NCBI RefSeq assembly: GCF_002160765.1
Contig: NZ_NFLF01000001.1
Location: 1-64,000, forward strand
DNA length: 64,000 nt
Direction of reading: 5' to 3'
Source of the DNA: Lachnoclostridium sp. An138
Lineage (GTDB): Bacteria > Bacillota > Clostridia > Lachnospirales > Lachnospiraceae
Positions 1 through 8,346 of this stretch are shown here, piece by piece. The notes below the pieces were generated by a model. That model was not told the DNA's origin, ran no database searches, and was given only the letters and a program-made list of their open reading frames with translations. Made by a program: the position numbers and the translations under genes. How positions within the stretch are numbered: position 1 is the first letter of the stretch; every line of letters begins with the position of its first letter.

Positions 1-51
1 CTCGTGCTTTGTAGTATAGCTTCTCGCTTTTAGTATAAGGCAAAACGTGGA

Positions 52-67
52 GAAAGTCGAAACTTTC
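52..67. promoter_or_regulatory. small inverted repeat upstream of HxlR gene
   Basis: The arms GAAAGT and ACTTTC are perfect around a CGAA loop, 48 bases before the HxlR start. Two copies of TAGTATA lie just upstream (near 12-18 and 31-37). HxlR proteins often regulate themselves through such sites, but which of these is an operator cannot be told from one copy. The region is cut by the window edge. Confidence 0.3.
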
Positions 68-114
68 ATTACTATTTGTGCCGCCAACTGAAAGGCGGCG
101 GAATGGAGATTTTT

Positions 115-435
115 ATGAAAAAGGAATTGCCGGCCTGCCCGGTAGAGACTACGCTGATGCTCATCAGCGACCGCTGGAAGGTATTGATCATCCGGGATCT
201 GCTGGGCGGCACCAAGCGGTTTGGGGAATTAAAGAAATCCATCGGAAATATCTCGCAGAAGGTTCTGACTGCCAACCTGCGTTCCATGGAAGAAAGCGGC
301 CTGCTGAACCGGAAGGTCTACGCGGAAGTACCGCCGCGGGTAGAGTACACCCTGACCGATACCGGATACAGCTTAAAGCCCGTTCTGGACGCTATGGTGG
401 CCTGGGGGACAGAATACAAGAAAAAGAATGCCTGA
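115..435 (+). CDS. HxlR/MarR-like winged-helix transcriptional regulator
   Basis: A 106-residue DNA-binding regulator of the HxlR family. The family hallmark is near the N-terminus: CPVETTLMLISDRWKVLIIR, with the single Cys that in some family members senses electrophiles. It is followed by a helix-turn-helix (LKKSIGNISQKVLTANLRSM) and the wing (PPRVEYTLTDTGYSL). The start at 115 was chosen because GGAG lies six bases upstream; ATG at 103 and 76 are in frame but less well placed. Length fits the family. It is one of only three plus-strand genes here and has no partner gene inside the window; a divergent target could lie left of base 1. The inducer cannot be predicted. Confidence 0.85.
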   Translation: MKKELPACPVETTLMLISDRWKVLIIRDLLGGTKRFGELKKSIGNISQKVLTANLRSMEESGLLNRKVYAEVPPRVEYTLTDTGYSLKPVLDAMVAWGTEYKKKNA

Positions 436-464
436 AAAAGAACCGGCGGTCTGTTCACTGACAC

Positions 465-531
465 AAAAAAGAGACAGTCCCGTGGAAATACATGCTTTTT
501 AAGCTCTGTATTTCACGGAACTGTCTCTTTT
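465..531. terminator. long imperfect hairpin between convergent genes
   Basis: Arms of about 26 bases (AAAAGAGACAGT..., then CCGTG, then AAATACA) are repeated inverted with one mismatch and one bulge, ending in a T-run on each strand. It lies between the HxlR stop (435) and the stop of the minus-strand XRE gene (584), so it fits a bidirectional terminator. Its length is more than a terminator needs. Confidence 0.6.
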
Positions 532-583
532 CGGCCTCAGTTATGTCTGCGGCGGCAAGCCCGGCAGACACTCCGGCACCGTA

Positions 584-1567
584 TCACTTCTTCTTTACCA
601 GCGTCTCCAGAATCCCGAACACCGCCGCGAACAGCACGCCGGCCACCGGCCAGATCACCCAGGAGCTTTCCCAGTTATTCCGTGTGAGACTGATATAGAG
701 ATAAATGGCTGTAGCCACACACCAGTAAGCCCCCTGGAAGACGCCGAGAATCCGGTTGGCTTTCTTCTTCTCCGGCGTGTAATCTCCTTCCTGAAGAAGC
801 TTCTGATAACTGCCCTGGATGATTCCGCAGCGTACAAACAGCCAGACGCCGCAGGCAACCAGAATCAGAAGAATACATACCGACAGCGCCACAGAAACAG
901 CTTCCGTACTTAAGGCGCCGGCAAGCACCGGCGGCACCGCGGCCAGAATGCACAAAACAACTCCGCCTGTGATGCCGGTACGGAAGGTTCCGGCAAATTC
1001 CTCTTTCCTTTTTTCCACAATTCCGGCCACGCCGTATTCCAGCACGATATCTTCCTGTTCCAGGTATTCATATCCGGAAAGGCGGATTCCGTTCTGGACG
1101 AAAACCGCCACCGCCCCGGCAACCATCAGCAGCAGAACCAGTCCTCCGATTCCCTCGGCCGCTCTCATGGACAGGGGAATTCTCTCTTCCGCCGCAAGCA
1201 CGCTCAGAAAAATCACAGTAAGCGGGGAGAGAATACATAAGACTACCCCAAAGGCAAACCGGCCGGAAGTATCCCTGCATAAATCCATAAAGGCATTGGC
1301 CTCCTGAAGGCTCACCCGGCGCGCCGCTCCTTCCGAAGGCTCATCCGTCTCCGACCAGGCGATTTCCTCCATTTCATCTTTTAATAAGTAATCTGTGCTA
1401 ACGCCAAACAAGGCGCTCATTTTTACGATGCGGTCCAGGTCCGGAATCGAAGCTCCGCTCTCCCATTTCGATACGGACTGTCTGGAAATCTGAAGCTGTT
1501 CCGCCAGATCCTCCTGGGACCAGTTGTTCTGTTTTCTCAATGCCGCAATCTTTTCACCTAAGATCAT
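584..1567 (-). CDS. XRE-family regulator with membrane domain
   Basis: A 327-residue protein. Residues 1-65 form a Cro/C1-type helix-turn-helix (LGEKIAALRKQNNWSQEDLA, then SRQSVSKWESGASIPDLDRI). After a short acidic linker come about six hydrophobic segments (roughly residues 103-325). This HTH-plus-membrane layout is common in Firmicutes and suggests a regulator tethered to the membrane, but the signal is unknown. The start has an AGGAGG site eight bases upstream. It is monocistronic as far as can be seen, with the PucR-type gene ending 210 bases upstream on the same strand. Confidence 0.85.
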   Translation of the reverse strand: MILGEKIAALRKQNNWSQEDLAEQLQISRQSVSKWESGASIPDLDRIVKMSALFGVSTDYLLKDEMEEIAWSETDEPSEGAARRVSLQEANAFMDLCRDTSGRFAFGVVLCILSPLTVIFLSVLAAEERIPLSMRAAEGIGGLVLLLMVAGAVAVFVQNGIRLSGYEYLEQEDIVLEYGVAGIVEKRKEEFAGTFRTGITGGVVLCILAAVPPVLAGALSTEAVSVALSVCILLILVACGVWLFVRCGIIQGSYQKLLQEGDYTPEKKKANRILGVFQGAYWCVATAIYLYISLTRNNWESSWVIWPVAGVLFAAVFGILETLVKKK

Positions 1568-1776
1568 ACTGTCTCCTCCTGCAGTTCTATTACCAGAATT
1601 TGTTTTTGAAAATTTTTGAAATATGAAGCTTCATTTTGAAAGCAGCCGGCAGCCGTCCTTTTAACTGCTGCCCTGACTGCCTCCTGTCAGGTAAAGAATA
1701 GCAGGATTCCCGGGCGCAGACAACCAAGAGCGCTTGGAAAATGTGTCAACCGGCAGTTGCGGACTCTGTTTTTTCT
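1568..1776 (-). promoter_or_regulatory. upstream region of XRE gene with 12-bp palindrome
   Basis: ATGAAGCTTCAT at 1623-1634 is a perfect palindrome. On the coding strand it is flanked by three copies of TTTCAAAA, close to the XRE start, and is a plausible auto-operator. Further upstream, imperfect hairpins with GGCAGC/GCTGCC arms may end the PucR transcript. No confident -10/-35 pair was found. Confidence 0.35.
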
Positions 1777-3306
1777 TTATTCGTTTCCTTCCTGTTCCAG
1801 AATCCGGAAGGTCATCATCACATAGAGCAGGGTATCATAATCATTCAGATCCAGATCCACAATCTCCCCTATCTTTTCCATCCGGTACAGGAAGGTGCTC
1901 CGGTGGATAAACAGCTGCTTCGCCGTCTGCACGGCATTGAGCTGATGCTGCACATAGCATTTCAGCGTATGATAATAGTCTGTATGATGCTGGGCATCAA
2001 AATCCTTAAGCTCCAGAATCCGGCGGGAGCAGACCAGCTCTCCGGGAAATTCTCCTCTTCCATGTTCCAGCATATAGTCAAGGGCCACCTCTTCAAAACG
2101 ATGAATCCACTTATAAGGTTCTCTTCTTCCGCCCACCTCCAGGGCTGCCGCCGCCTGACGGTAATAATCCCGGATATGAGCAAAACCGGTGAACTCATTG
2201 CTGAAGCCCGCTTTCAGAAAGCTGTCCCGGAGAAAATAGATGATCTTATCCTTCACATCTTCCGCATCACCACCGAACCGGGTCAGATTTACAAAAATCA
2301 CAATATGATTCTGATATTGAAAGGCGCAGGACTGGGGCAGCATGTTTTCCATATGGCTGCAGACAAAACGGACCGTCATATTCTCCAGATCCAGAGCCGC
2401 CACCTTCAGATTGATGCAGAAATACCGGTGGGAGGCCAGCCAGCCGAACTCTGAAAACCACTGTTCCAGAAGCTCCGGGTCCTGTTCCGGTCCGGACAGT
2501 ATATCCGAGAAAATCCGGTCCAGCCGGTAGCCCATATCTGCCTGAAGCACCATCTGTTTGGACAGGGCCAGGTTGATGTACTCTGCCAGATGCTCCAGCA
2601 GGGCTCCCTCGCAGGCATCGAAACGGCTGGAACTCTCCACCATGAGCACCCGGTAGGCATAACGTTCATGCTCAAAGATATTGACACAGAGGCTCCGCAT
2701 TCCCGTAATAAAATCCGGATAAAAGAAAGCTCCTTTCTTCTTTGTCAGGTCGGGCTGCCGCCTGCCGTCCCGGTTCTCCTGATTCCGCTCAAAAATAGCG
2801 TCCGGGTCCACCAGCCCGGAAAGCTCCGGCCGGGTATCGATGATGCTGGAATACCCGATTACAAAATAGTCCGCAGTATGTACAATGATGGGATTGTGGA
2901 AGACCCGGAAGCTCTCATCCAGCATTTCCTGGATGCTGCCCTCCTGATTCGCCAGCTCATAAAGCCTGGTATCCCATTTCTCATAATAATCAAAAATTCT
3001 CTGAATCTCATTAAACAGCAAAAACGGAGAGGTATCGTCCACAAGCTGGAATACCTGTCCGTTTTTCCCTGTATTTCTCGTTCTTATTTTTCCAATGCAG
3101 AATAAAACCGCCTTCTCGGGCACAATCAGATCCTGCTCCGACACCTGATCCCGGGTACAGATGTAGATCTTGTGATCCTGCATCTCATCCCCGTCACAGT
3201 AATAGAGAACACGCTCCAGATGAAGCTCATCCGACAGAGCCTTTTTGTTCTGAAGCGTGAATTTAGATTTTAACCGGTGCGCCAGAATAGACGTGCTGAG
3301 CTTCAT
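1777..3306 (-). CDS. PucR/CdaR-type transcriptional regulator
   Basis: A 509-residue regulator. The last ~60 residues carry the PucR C-terminal helix-turn-helix signature, including LNAVQTAKQLFIHRSTFLYR and a following DLxxYDTLLYVMMTF helix. The N-terminal ~300 residues look like a sensor region with a GAF-like part but no transmembrane segment. PucR-family proteins often control purine, sugar-acid or amino-acid catabolic genes. No catabolic operon sits immediately beside it, so its target is unknown. It has its own strong promoter (3339-3367). Confidence 0.85.
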   Translation of the reverse strand: MKLSTSILAHRLKSKFTLQNKKALSDELHLERVLYYCDGDEMQDHKIYICTRDQVSEQDLIVPEKAVLFCIGKIRTRNTGKNGQVFQLVDDTSPFLLFNEIQRIFDYYEKWDTRLYELANQEGSIQEMLDESFRVFHNPIIVHTADYFVIGYSSIIDTRPELSGLVDPDAIFERNQENRDGRRQPDLTKKKGAFFYPDFITGMRSLCVNIFEHERYAYRVLMVESSSRFDACEGALLEHLAEYINLALSKQMVLQADMGYRLDRIFSDILSGPEQDPELLEQWFSEFGWLASHRYFCINLKVAALDLENMTVRFVCSHMENMLPQSCAFQYQNHIVIFVNLTRFGGDAEDVKDKIIYFLRDSFLKAGFSNEFTGFAHIRDYYRQAAAALEVGGRREPYKWIHRFEEVALDYMLEHGRGEFPGELVCSRRILELKDFDAQHHTDYYHTLKCYVQHQLNAVQTAKQLFIHRSTFLYRMEKIGEIVDLDLNDYDTLLYVMMTFRILEQEGNE

Positions 3307-3338
3307 TTGTACCTCTCCCTTCCTGTCTCTTCCTACAT

Positions 3339-3367
3339 AGTGTACGAGAAGTTTGGGAGAAAGTCAA
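3339..3367 (-). promoter_or_regulatory. promoter of PucR-type gene
   Basis: TTGACT (3362-3367) and TACACT (3339-3344) are separated by exactly 17 bases and lie about 35 bases before the start codon. GGGAGAGG precedes the ATG as ribosome site. Confidence 0.7.
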
Positions 3368-3420
3368 TGTATGAATTTCCCTGCCGGCTGAAAGTTTGTC
3401 CGGTCCGCGGTTTTTTCGTT

Positions 3421-4497
3421 CTAGCCCGCCTGATGCCGGGCAAAAATTCTCCTTCCAAAGCACAGAGCCACAGGAATCAGAACCACCGACATCAGGGCCG
3501 GAATCCAGCTCCAGGACAGCTGCCCTCCCAGAAACTTCGGAAAAGTCAGCGTCCATTCCGACAGAAAGCACCAGAAGGGCGCCAGAGACAGCAGTTTCCT
3601 GGAGATATGCAGGCTGGGTCCCAGCATGGGCAGCAGATACAGGGTAAGCGCCATTAGCAGCGTAAGAAAAGAAGTCCGGCAGAGCGCTGACAGTATCAGA
3701 ACAAGAGCCGTGAGAATCAGCGCTCCGGCCAGCCAGAGCAAGAGACTGCTTCCCGCGGCTTCCAGGCAGGTCATAAAATAGGGCAGAGCATACAGAAGAT
3801 CGCGGCTATTCAGCTGTATGCTGCTGTCACCTCCCGTAAGTCCGAAGCCTGTAAGGAACAAAAGGATGGTCACAAGAAGGAAGATTCCTGTAATCAGCAG
3901 CGTAAAAAGATAGGCTGCGAAAATCTTTGCCAGACCGCAGCGGGTTTTCCCATAGCGGGAGGTCAGAATCAGCGCGTCCGTTCCTCTGGAATATTCTTCT
4001 GAAAATACGGGCGACAGCGCGATAATCAGTACAAAGCCCAGGGTGACCATCAGATACATTCCCATCATGATAAACCCTGTATAGCCATCCGTATAGCCCA
4101 GAAGCAGCGGTTCTTCCCCCTGGTAATCCGGAAGCGCTTCCTCTACCGTAAGCCCGTTCCAGCTTCCGTCCAGGTTCCCAAAAAAATGCTGGACTATGTT
4201 ATAGGTGCTGTTGATCGTCCAGAGTCCTCCGTCCGGCGCCTCCGGCGCATACTGCTCCAGAATGCTCCGCGCTTTCTCCTCTGTCAGAACTCCCTCATAC
4301 TCCGCCGCCACTTTCTTGTCATAAGCAATGGCCTCCGCGCCGCCGATATAGGTGCCGTCCGGCAGCCTGGATATCACCTCCTGGGGACCGTTTCCCATAT
4401 AGAGCATGATGCCAAATACCACCAGCATTCCAAGCGCCGCAAAGACAATCCTTCTCTTGAATATCTTGCCAAATTCAAACCCAATCAGCCGAATCAT
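3421..4497 (-). CDS. ABC-2 type transporter permease
   Basis: A 358-residue integral membrane protein. One hydrophobic segment lies at ~18-35, followed by a large hydrophilic, probably extracellular domain (residues ~40-125), then five more membrane segments. This matches the ABC-2 permease layout used for peptide, antibiotic or cell-envelope substrates. Its start overlaps the stop of the ATPase gene by four bases (ATGA), so the two are translationally coupled. It is the last gene of the ECF sigma operon beginning at 6774. The substrate is not known. Confidence 0.85.
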   Translation of the reverse strand: MIRLIGFEFGKIFKRRIVFAALGMLVVFGIMLYMGNGPQEVISRLPDGTYIGGAEAIAYDKKVAAEYEGVLTEEKARSILEQYAPEAPDGGLWTINSTYNIVQHFFGNLDGSWNGLTVEEALPDYQGEEPLLLGYTDGYTGFIMMGMYLMVTLGFVLIIALSPVFSEEYSRGTDALILTSRYGKTRCGLAKIFAAYLFTLLITGIFLLVTILLFLTGFGLTGGDSSIQLNSRDLLYALPYFMTCLEAAGSSLLLWLAGALILTALVLILSALCRTSFLTLLMALTLYLLPMLGPSLHISRKLLSLAPFWCFLSEWTLTFPKFLGGQLSWSWIPALMSVVLIPVALCFGRRIFARHQAG

Positions 4498-5363
4498 CTT
4501 TCTTCCTCCTGAAAATAATACAGATACAGGTCTTCCAGCGTGGGCTGCGCGGGAACTGCTTCTTCCTCAGGCTTTTTATCTCCGATGATACGCAGGATAG
4601 TCTTGTCGCCCGCGTTTTTCAGGTTGCCCACGTTATACCGGCTGCAGAGCTCCTCCGCTCTGGCCGAATCCACCTGGCACTCCCAGACCTTTCCTTCTAT
4701 CTCGCGTGTAATCACATCCGGCGCCCCTCTGTGGATCAGCCTGCCCTCCTTCATCACCAGAATCTCCCCGGCAATATATTCCACATCCGACACAATATGG
4801 GTGGACAGCAGCACGATCCGGTCTCTGGCGCAGGCGCTGATCAGATTACGGAAGCGCACCCTCTCTTTCGGATCAAGACCGGCTGTGGGCTCATCCAGAA
4901 TCAGAATCTCCGGATCATTCAAAAGGGCCTGGGCAATCCCCAGTCTCTGCTTCATTCCGCCGGAAAAGGTCCGAATCTTATGCTTCCGCTCCTCCGCCAG
5001 GCCCACCAGATCCAGAAGCTCCAGCATCTTCTGACCGGCCTGAATCTTTCCCAGTCCTTTCAGCGCCGCAAGATAGAGCAGGAATTTCTCCGCCGTAAAT
5101 TCCGGGTAATAACCGAAATTCTGGGGCAGATACCCAAGACAGCTCCGGTAATCCTCTCCCAGGGCGCCGATCTCCTGTCCATTGTAACGGATCTCCCCGG
5201 ATGTGGGCGTCAGAATATCACAGAGCATCCGCATCAGTGTCGTCTTCCCCGCTCCGTTGGCTCCGAGCAGCCCATACACACCCTGGTGAAGCTCCAGATC
5301 GACCCGATCCACCGCCAGCTTATGTCCGTACTGCTTTGTCAGCCGGTCTATGCACAGTTCCAT
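4494..5363 (-). CDS. ABC transporter ATP-binding protein (ABC-2 partner)
   Basis: A 289-residue ATPase. The Walker A motif GANGAGKTT is near residue 33, the signature SGGMKQRLGIAQAL near 139, and Walker B ILILDEPTAGLDP near 158, followed by the H-loop STH. The C-terminal ~70 residues are the extension usual in ABC-2 drug or peptide exporters. The start overlaps the end of the preceding membrane-protein gene by 16 bases and has GGAGG ten bases upstream. It pairs with the permease at 3421-4497. Confidence 0.92.
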   Translation of the reverse strand: MELCIDRLTKQYGHKLAVDRVDLELHQGVYGLLGANGAGKTTLMRMLCDILTPTSGEIRYNGQEIGALGEDYRSCLGYLPQNFGYYPEFTAEKFLLYLAALKGLGKIQAGQKMLELLDLVGLAEERKHKIRTFSGGMKQRLGIAQALLNDPEILILDEPTAGLDPKERVRFRNLISACARDRIVLLSTHIVSDVEYIAGEILVMKEGRLIHRGAPDVITREIEGKVWECQVDSARAEELCSRYNVGNLKNAGDKTILRIIGDKKPEEEAVPAQPTLEDLYLYYFQEEER

Positions 5364-6190
5364 AATCTCTGTTCCTCCTTATCTGTCTCATTTAAAAAGC
5401 GCGCACAGGCAAATGCCAGCAGACACACGCTTCCTGCCAGCAGCGCCGTCAGCGTCCCAGGAGCCGTATACTCCTCCAGCGTCCCTGGTACATCCTGAAG
5501 CCATGAGGCCTGATACATCCAGAAAATCCCCATTCCCAGACCGCCCAGCACAGGCACCAGCCCTCTCGCTCCCTTACGGAAGGCCTTTGCCAGCAGAAGA
5601 AAGACACTGTCCGAAACCAGAAGGGGAAACAGGAAAAACAGCAGCAGCAGCTCCGCCGCGTACCCCTCCAGAAAACCCATGACAAACACGGCGGCCACCC
5701 CGATGCTGTCCGCGATTCCGAAAACCAGCAACCGCATACCCTGAATCTGTCTCAAATGATAGCGGCAGGCTTCCTCCAGTTCCCACATGCCGCTCTGCCA
5801 GCTGCGGAGAAGCTCCACCAGTCCAATGACGCCCGGCAGAGGCGTACAGGCTGTCACAAGCAGCAGGGTGTCTCTCCGGTTCCAGCCTGTATTTCCAAGC
5901 AGAAGGAAGAAAAATACGAGTACCGCCAGCTGTCCGATCCAGGCCCCCGGCGACATCCAGGATGCCTGAGCCAGAAGCCGCTCCGCGAAGCTTTTCCGGG
6001 GACGGAATCTCAGCTTTCTCCTCTCCGTCCGCAGAAACGCCAGCGTCTCCTGCTTTCTCTTTTCCTCGGGATGAAGCCATCCTTGCTCTCCCTCAGAAGC
6101 ACCTGTGGTTCCTGCGGCTCCTTTCAGAAAGTCCCGGATCTCTTTTTCCATTTCTCTGGGGTTTACCCGCCCCTGTTTCATTCTCTTCAT
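5348..6190 (-). CDS. membrane protein of ECF sigma-ABC operon
   Basis: A 280-residue protein not recognised as a named family. A charged N-terminal ~85 residues is followed by about six membrane helices. It begins in an ATGA overlap with the sigma gene stop and overlaps the next ATPase gene, so all four genes appear co-translated. By position it could be the anti-sigma partner or an accessory of the transporter. A zinc anti-sigma motif (HxxxCxxC) is absent. Confidence 0.7.
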   Translation of the reverse strand: MKRMKQGRVNPREMEKEIRDFLKGAAGTTGASEGEQGWLHPEEKRKQETLAFLRTERRKLRFRPRKSFAERLLAQASWMSPGAWIGQLAVLVFFFLLLGNTGWNRRDTLLLVTACTPLPGVIGLVELLRSWQSGMWELEEACRYHLRQIQGMRLLVFGIADSIGVAAVFVMGFLEGYAAELLLLFFLFPLLVSDSVFLLLAKAFRKGARGLVPVLGGLGMGIFWMYQASWLQDVPGTLEEYTAPGTLTALLAGSVCLLAFACARFLNETDKEEQRLWNCA

Positions 6191-6774
6191 CCGTTCTGCT
6201 CCTCCTTTCCCGCCGTTTCATTGTTCAGATTTTCTTTTTCCATATAGACTTTCAGCTTCTCCATTCCCTGTCGGAATCTGGATTTCACGGTAGACATTTT
6301 TGTATCCGTGATTTCCGCAATCTCCCGCAGCTTAAACCCGTCAAAGAAATAGAGGAGGATGGTTTCCCTCTGCACTTCCGAAAGACAGGTCAGCGCGTGC
6401 CGGACCAGCTCTCTCTGCTCAATCTGCTCAAACCGCCTGTCCTCCTCCTGGAGAAGCTCCAGGACTTCCTCCCCGGCAGTTTCCCGGGCAGCTTTCCGGA
6501 AATAATCAGTACATACGTTGGAAGCGATCCGGTAAAGCCAGGCTTTGAATTTTTTCTGTTCCGTATAAGCTTCCAGATAACGGAGCAGATGAAGGAAGGT
6601 TTCCTGGGTGCAGTCATAGGCCGCTTCCCTGCTTCCCGTCTTACAGCAGCAGAAGCGGAAAATTCCGTCATAATACCGTTCTATCAGCACATCCAGCCAC
6701 TCTGTCTCTCCTCTCCGGACCCGGGCTGTAAGTTCACTGTCCTTTAATTGTGATCTCGAGCTTGTATCCTTCAT
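6187..6774 (-). CDS. ECF-type RNA polymerase sigma factor
   Basis: A 195-residue sigma-70-family protein. Region 2 includes YDGIFRFCCCKTGSREAAYD and the core helix QETFLHLLRYL; region 4 is LSEVQRETILLYFFDGFKLR plus the recognition helix around STVKSRFRQGMEKL. The start at 6774 is preferred because GAGG lies nine bases upstream; two in-frame ATGs lie 15-18 bases further out. It heads the operon sigma, membrane protein, ABC ATPase, ABC permease. Such sets usually respond to envelope stress or antimicrobial peptides, but the inducer is not visible. Confidence 0.88.
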   Translation of the reverse strand: MKDTSSRSQLKDSELTARVRRGETEWLDVLIERYYDGIFRFCCCKTGSREAAYDCTQETFLHLLRYLEAYTEQKKFKAWLYRIASNVCTDYFRKAARETAGEEVLELLQEEDRRFEQIEQRELVRHALTCLSEVQRETILLYFFDGFKLREIAEITDTKMSTVKSRFRQGMEKLKVYMEKENLNNETAGKEEQNG

Positions 6775-7038
6775 TTCCCGTTTCCTCATCATTCCCGGAA
6801 TACAGAAAGCGCATAAGCCTCCTGCCAGCCGGGGCAGTTTCCTTACATATACTATAACGCCAGTCCCCGAAAAAAGGATTTAAAATATTTTAAAATTCTT
6901 TCATTCTTCCCCGCTTCTTGTCTTGCCCCCGTATTCCTATTATAATCATATTGTCACTATCTTCTGCCGGCCCGGAAAACGGCAGAGCGCAGGCTGAATT
7001 TCCGGAAAAACTACATTTCAAACGAAAAGGAGAGGAAT
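6775..7038. promoter_or_regulatory. divergent intergenic region, ECF operon / aldo-keto reductase
   Basis: On plus, TATAAT at 6941-6946 is a good -10 for the aldo/keto reductase, though the matching -35 is poor. The leader contains a hairpin with CTGCCG/CGGCAG arms near 6964-6985, and CCGGAAAA occurs twice. On minus, TATAGT near 6851-6856 is a possible -10 for the sigma gene. AT-rich sequence at 6880-6900 separates the two. Confidence 0.4.
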
Positions 7039-8190
7039 ATGATGCAATACCGTGAGCTTGGCAATACCGGCCTGCTGGTCAGTGAAATCGGCATGGGCTG
7101 CGAAGGTTTCTCAGAGGACGAATGCAGAAATACCCGGCGTCTTTTTGACGCAGCGGAAGAACTGGGAATCAATTATTTTGATCTCTACACCTCGGACCCG
7201 AAAGTACGGGCCAGTGTGGGTGAAGCCCTGAAAGGCCGCCGGGAAAAATTTTACATCCAGTCTCATCTGTGCTCCGTCTGGAAGAACGGCCAGTATAAGC
7301 GCACCCGCAAGATTGCGGAAGTGAAGGCCGGCATGGAAGAAATGCTGTCCCTGCTGCAGACCGATTACATCGATGTGGGCATGATCCATTACTGCGATTC
7401 TCTGCAGGACTGGAAGACCATAGAAGAAGGGCCTGTACTCCAGTATGCCAGAGAACTTAAGGCTGCCGGAGTCATCCGTCATATCGGCTTAAGCAGCCAC
7501 AACCCGGAAGCCGCCCTGGCCGCCGTAAGAAGCGGAGCCATCGAGGTCCTGATGTTCAGCGTGAATCCCTGCTACGACCTGCAGCCTGCGGGCGAGGACG
7601 TGGAAGAGCTCTGGAATGAGAAAAATTACGAGGCTCATCTTGTCAACATGGACCCGGAACGCCAGGAGCTCTACGAGGTCTGTCAGAGAATGGGCGTGGG
7701 CGTCACCGTCATGAAGGCCTTCGGCGGCGGCGATCTCCTGGACGCTTCCCTGTCCCCTGCCGGAAAAGCGCTCACCGCCTGCCAGTGTCTCCATTACGCC
7801 CTGACACGTCCTGGTGTGGCCTGCGTCCTGGCCGGAGCCCATTCTGTGGAACAGCTCCGGGAAAGTGCCGCCTATGAGGAGGCCTCCGACGAAGAAAGGG
7901 ATTACGCGGCAGCCTTTGCCGCCTTCCCGAATATCAGCTGGGAAGGACACTGCATGTACTGCAGCCACTGCGCACCCTGCCCCAAACAGATCGACGTGGC
8001 TTCTGTCACCAAGTTCCTGAACCTGGCCAAAGCTCAGGAAACGATCCCGGAGACCGTGCGGGAACACTATGAGCTGCTGCCCCATCATGCGGGAGAATGT
8101 ATCGAATGCGGCGCCTGCGAGACACGCTGTCCTTTCCAGGTGCCGATTATGGAAAATATGAAGAAGGCAAAAGAAGTGTTTGGAAAATAA
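7039..8190 (+). CDS. aldo/keto reductase with C-terminal Fe-S domain
   Basis: A 383-residue oxidoreductase. The first ~290 residues have the aldo/keto reductase barrel pattern (YRELGNTGLLVSEIGMGCEG at the start, then DLYTSD, and IGLSSHNPEAALAAVRSG). The last ~90 residues carry two cysteine groups, CMYCSHCAPCP and CIECGACETRCP, typical of ferredoxin-like Fe-S binding in anaerobe aldo/keto reductases. The barrel lacks the usual YxxK-style proton donor in an obvious place, so the substrate and even the type of reduction are open. AAGGAGAGG precedes the start. Single-gene unit with its own terminator. Confidence 0.9.
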   Translation: MMQYRELGNTGLLVSEIGMGCEGFSEDECRNTRRLFDAAEELGINYFDLYTSDPKVRASVGEALKGRREKFYIQSHLCSVWKNGQYKRTRKIAEVKAGMEEMLSLLQTDYIDVGMIHYCDSLQDWKTIEEGPVLQYARELKAAGVIRHIGLSSHNPEAALAAVRSGAIEVLMFSVNPCYDLQPAGEDVEELWNEKNYEAHLVNMDPERQELYEVCQRMGVGVTVMKAFGGGDLLDASLSPAGKALTACQCLHYALTRPGVACVLAGAHSVEQLRESAAYEEASDEERDYAAAFAAFPNISWEGHCMYCSHCAPCPKQIDVASVTKFLNLAKAQETIPETVREHYELLPHHAGECIECGACETRCPFQVPIMENMKKAKEVFGK

Positions 8191-8206
8191 TATATGATAC
8201 TGATAT

Positions 8207-8250
8207 AAGGCAGGATAGAAAATCTGAGCTGTTTTCTTTCCTGCCTTCTT
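8207..8250 (+). terminator. terminator of aldo/keto reductase gene
   Basis: AAGGCAGGA pairs with TCCTGCCTT, extended by AGAAAA/TTTTCT, and ends in CTT. It begins 17 bases after the stop codon. Confidence 0.7.
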
Positions 8251-8296
8251 CGTAAAACACTGTCAAACTATTTTATTGGATTCCCTTTTCCTGTAC

Positions 8297-8336
8297 CCTG
8301 AGTTGATAAAAGCGTAAACGCCTTATCGACTCAGGG
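8297..8336 (-). terminator. hairpin after PfkB kinase gene
   Basis: CCCTGAGTTGATAA and TTATCGACTCAGGG pair with one G-T wobble around an inner GCG/CGC stem. It lies 11 bases after the kinase stop (minus strand). There is no strong T-run, so it may also protect the 3' end. Confidence 0.55.
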
Positions 8337-8346
8337 CATTTCTGCA

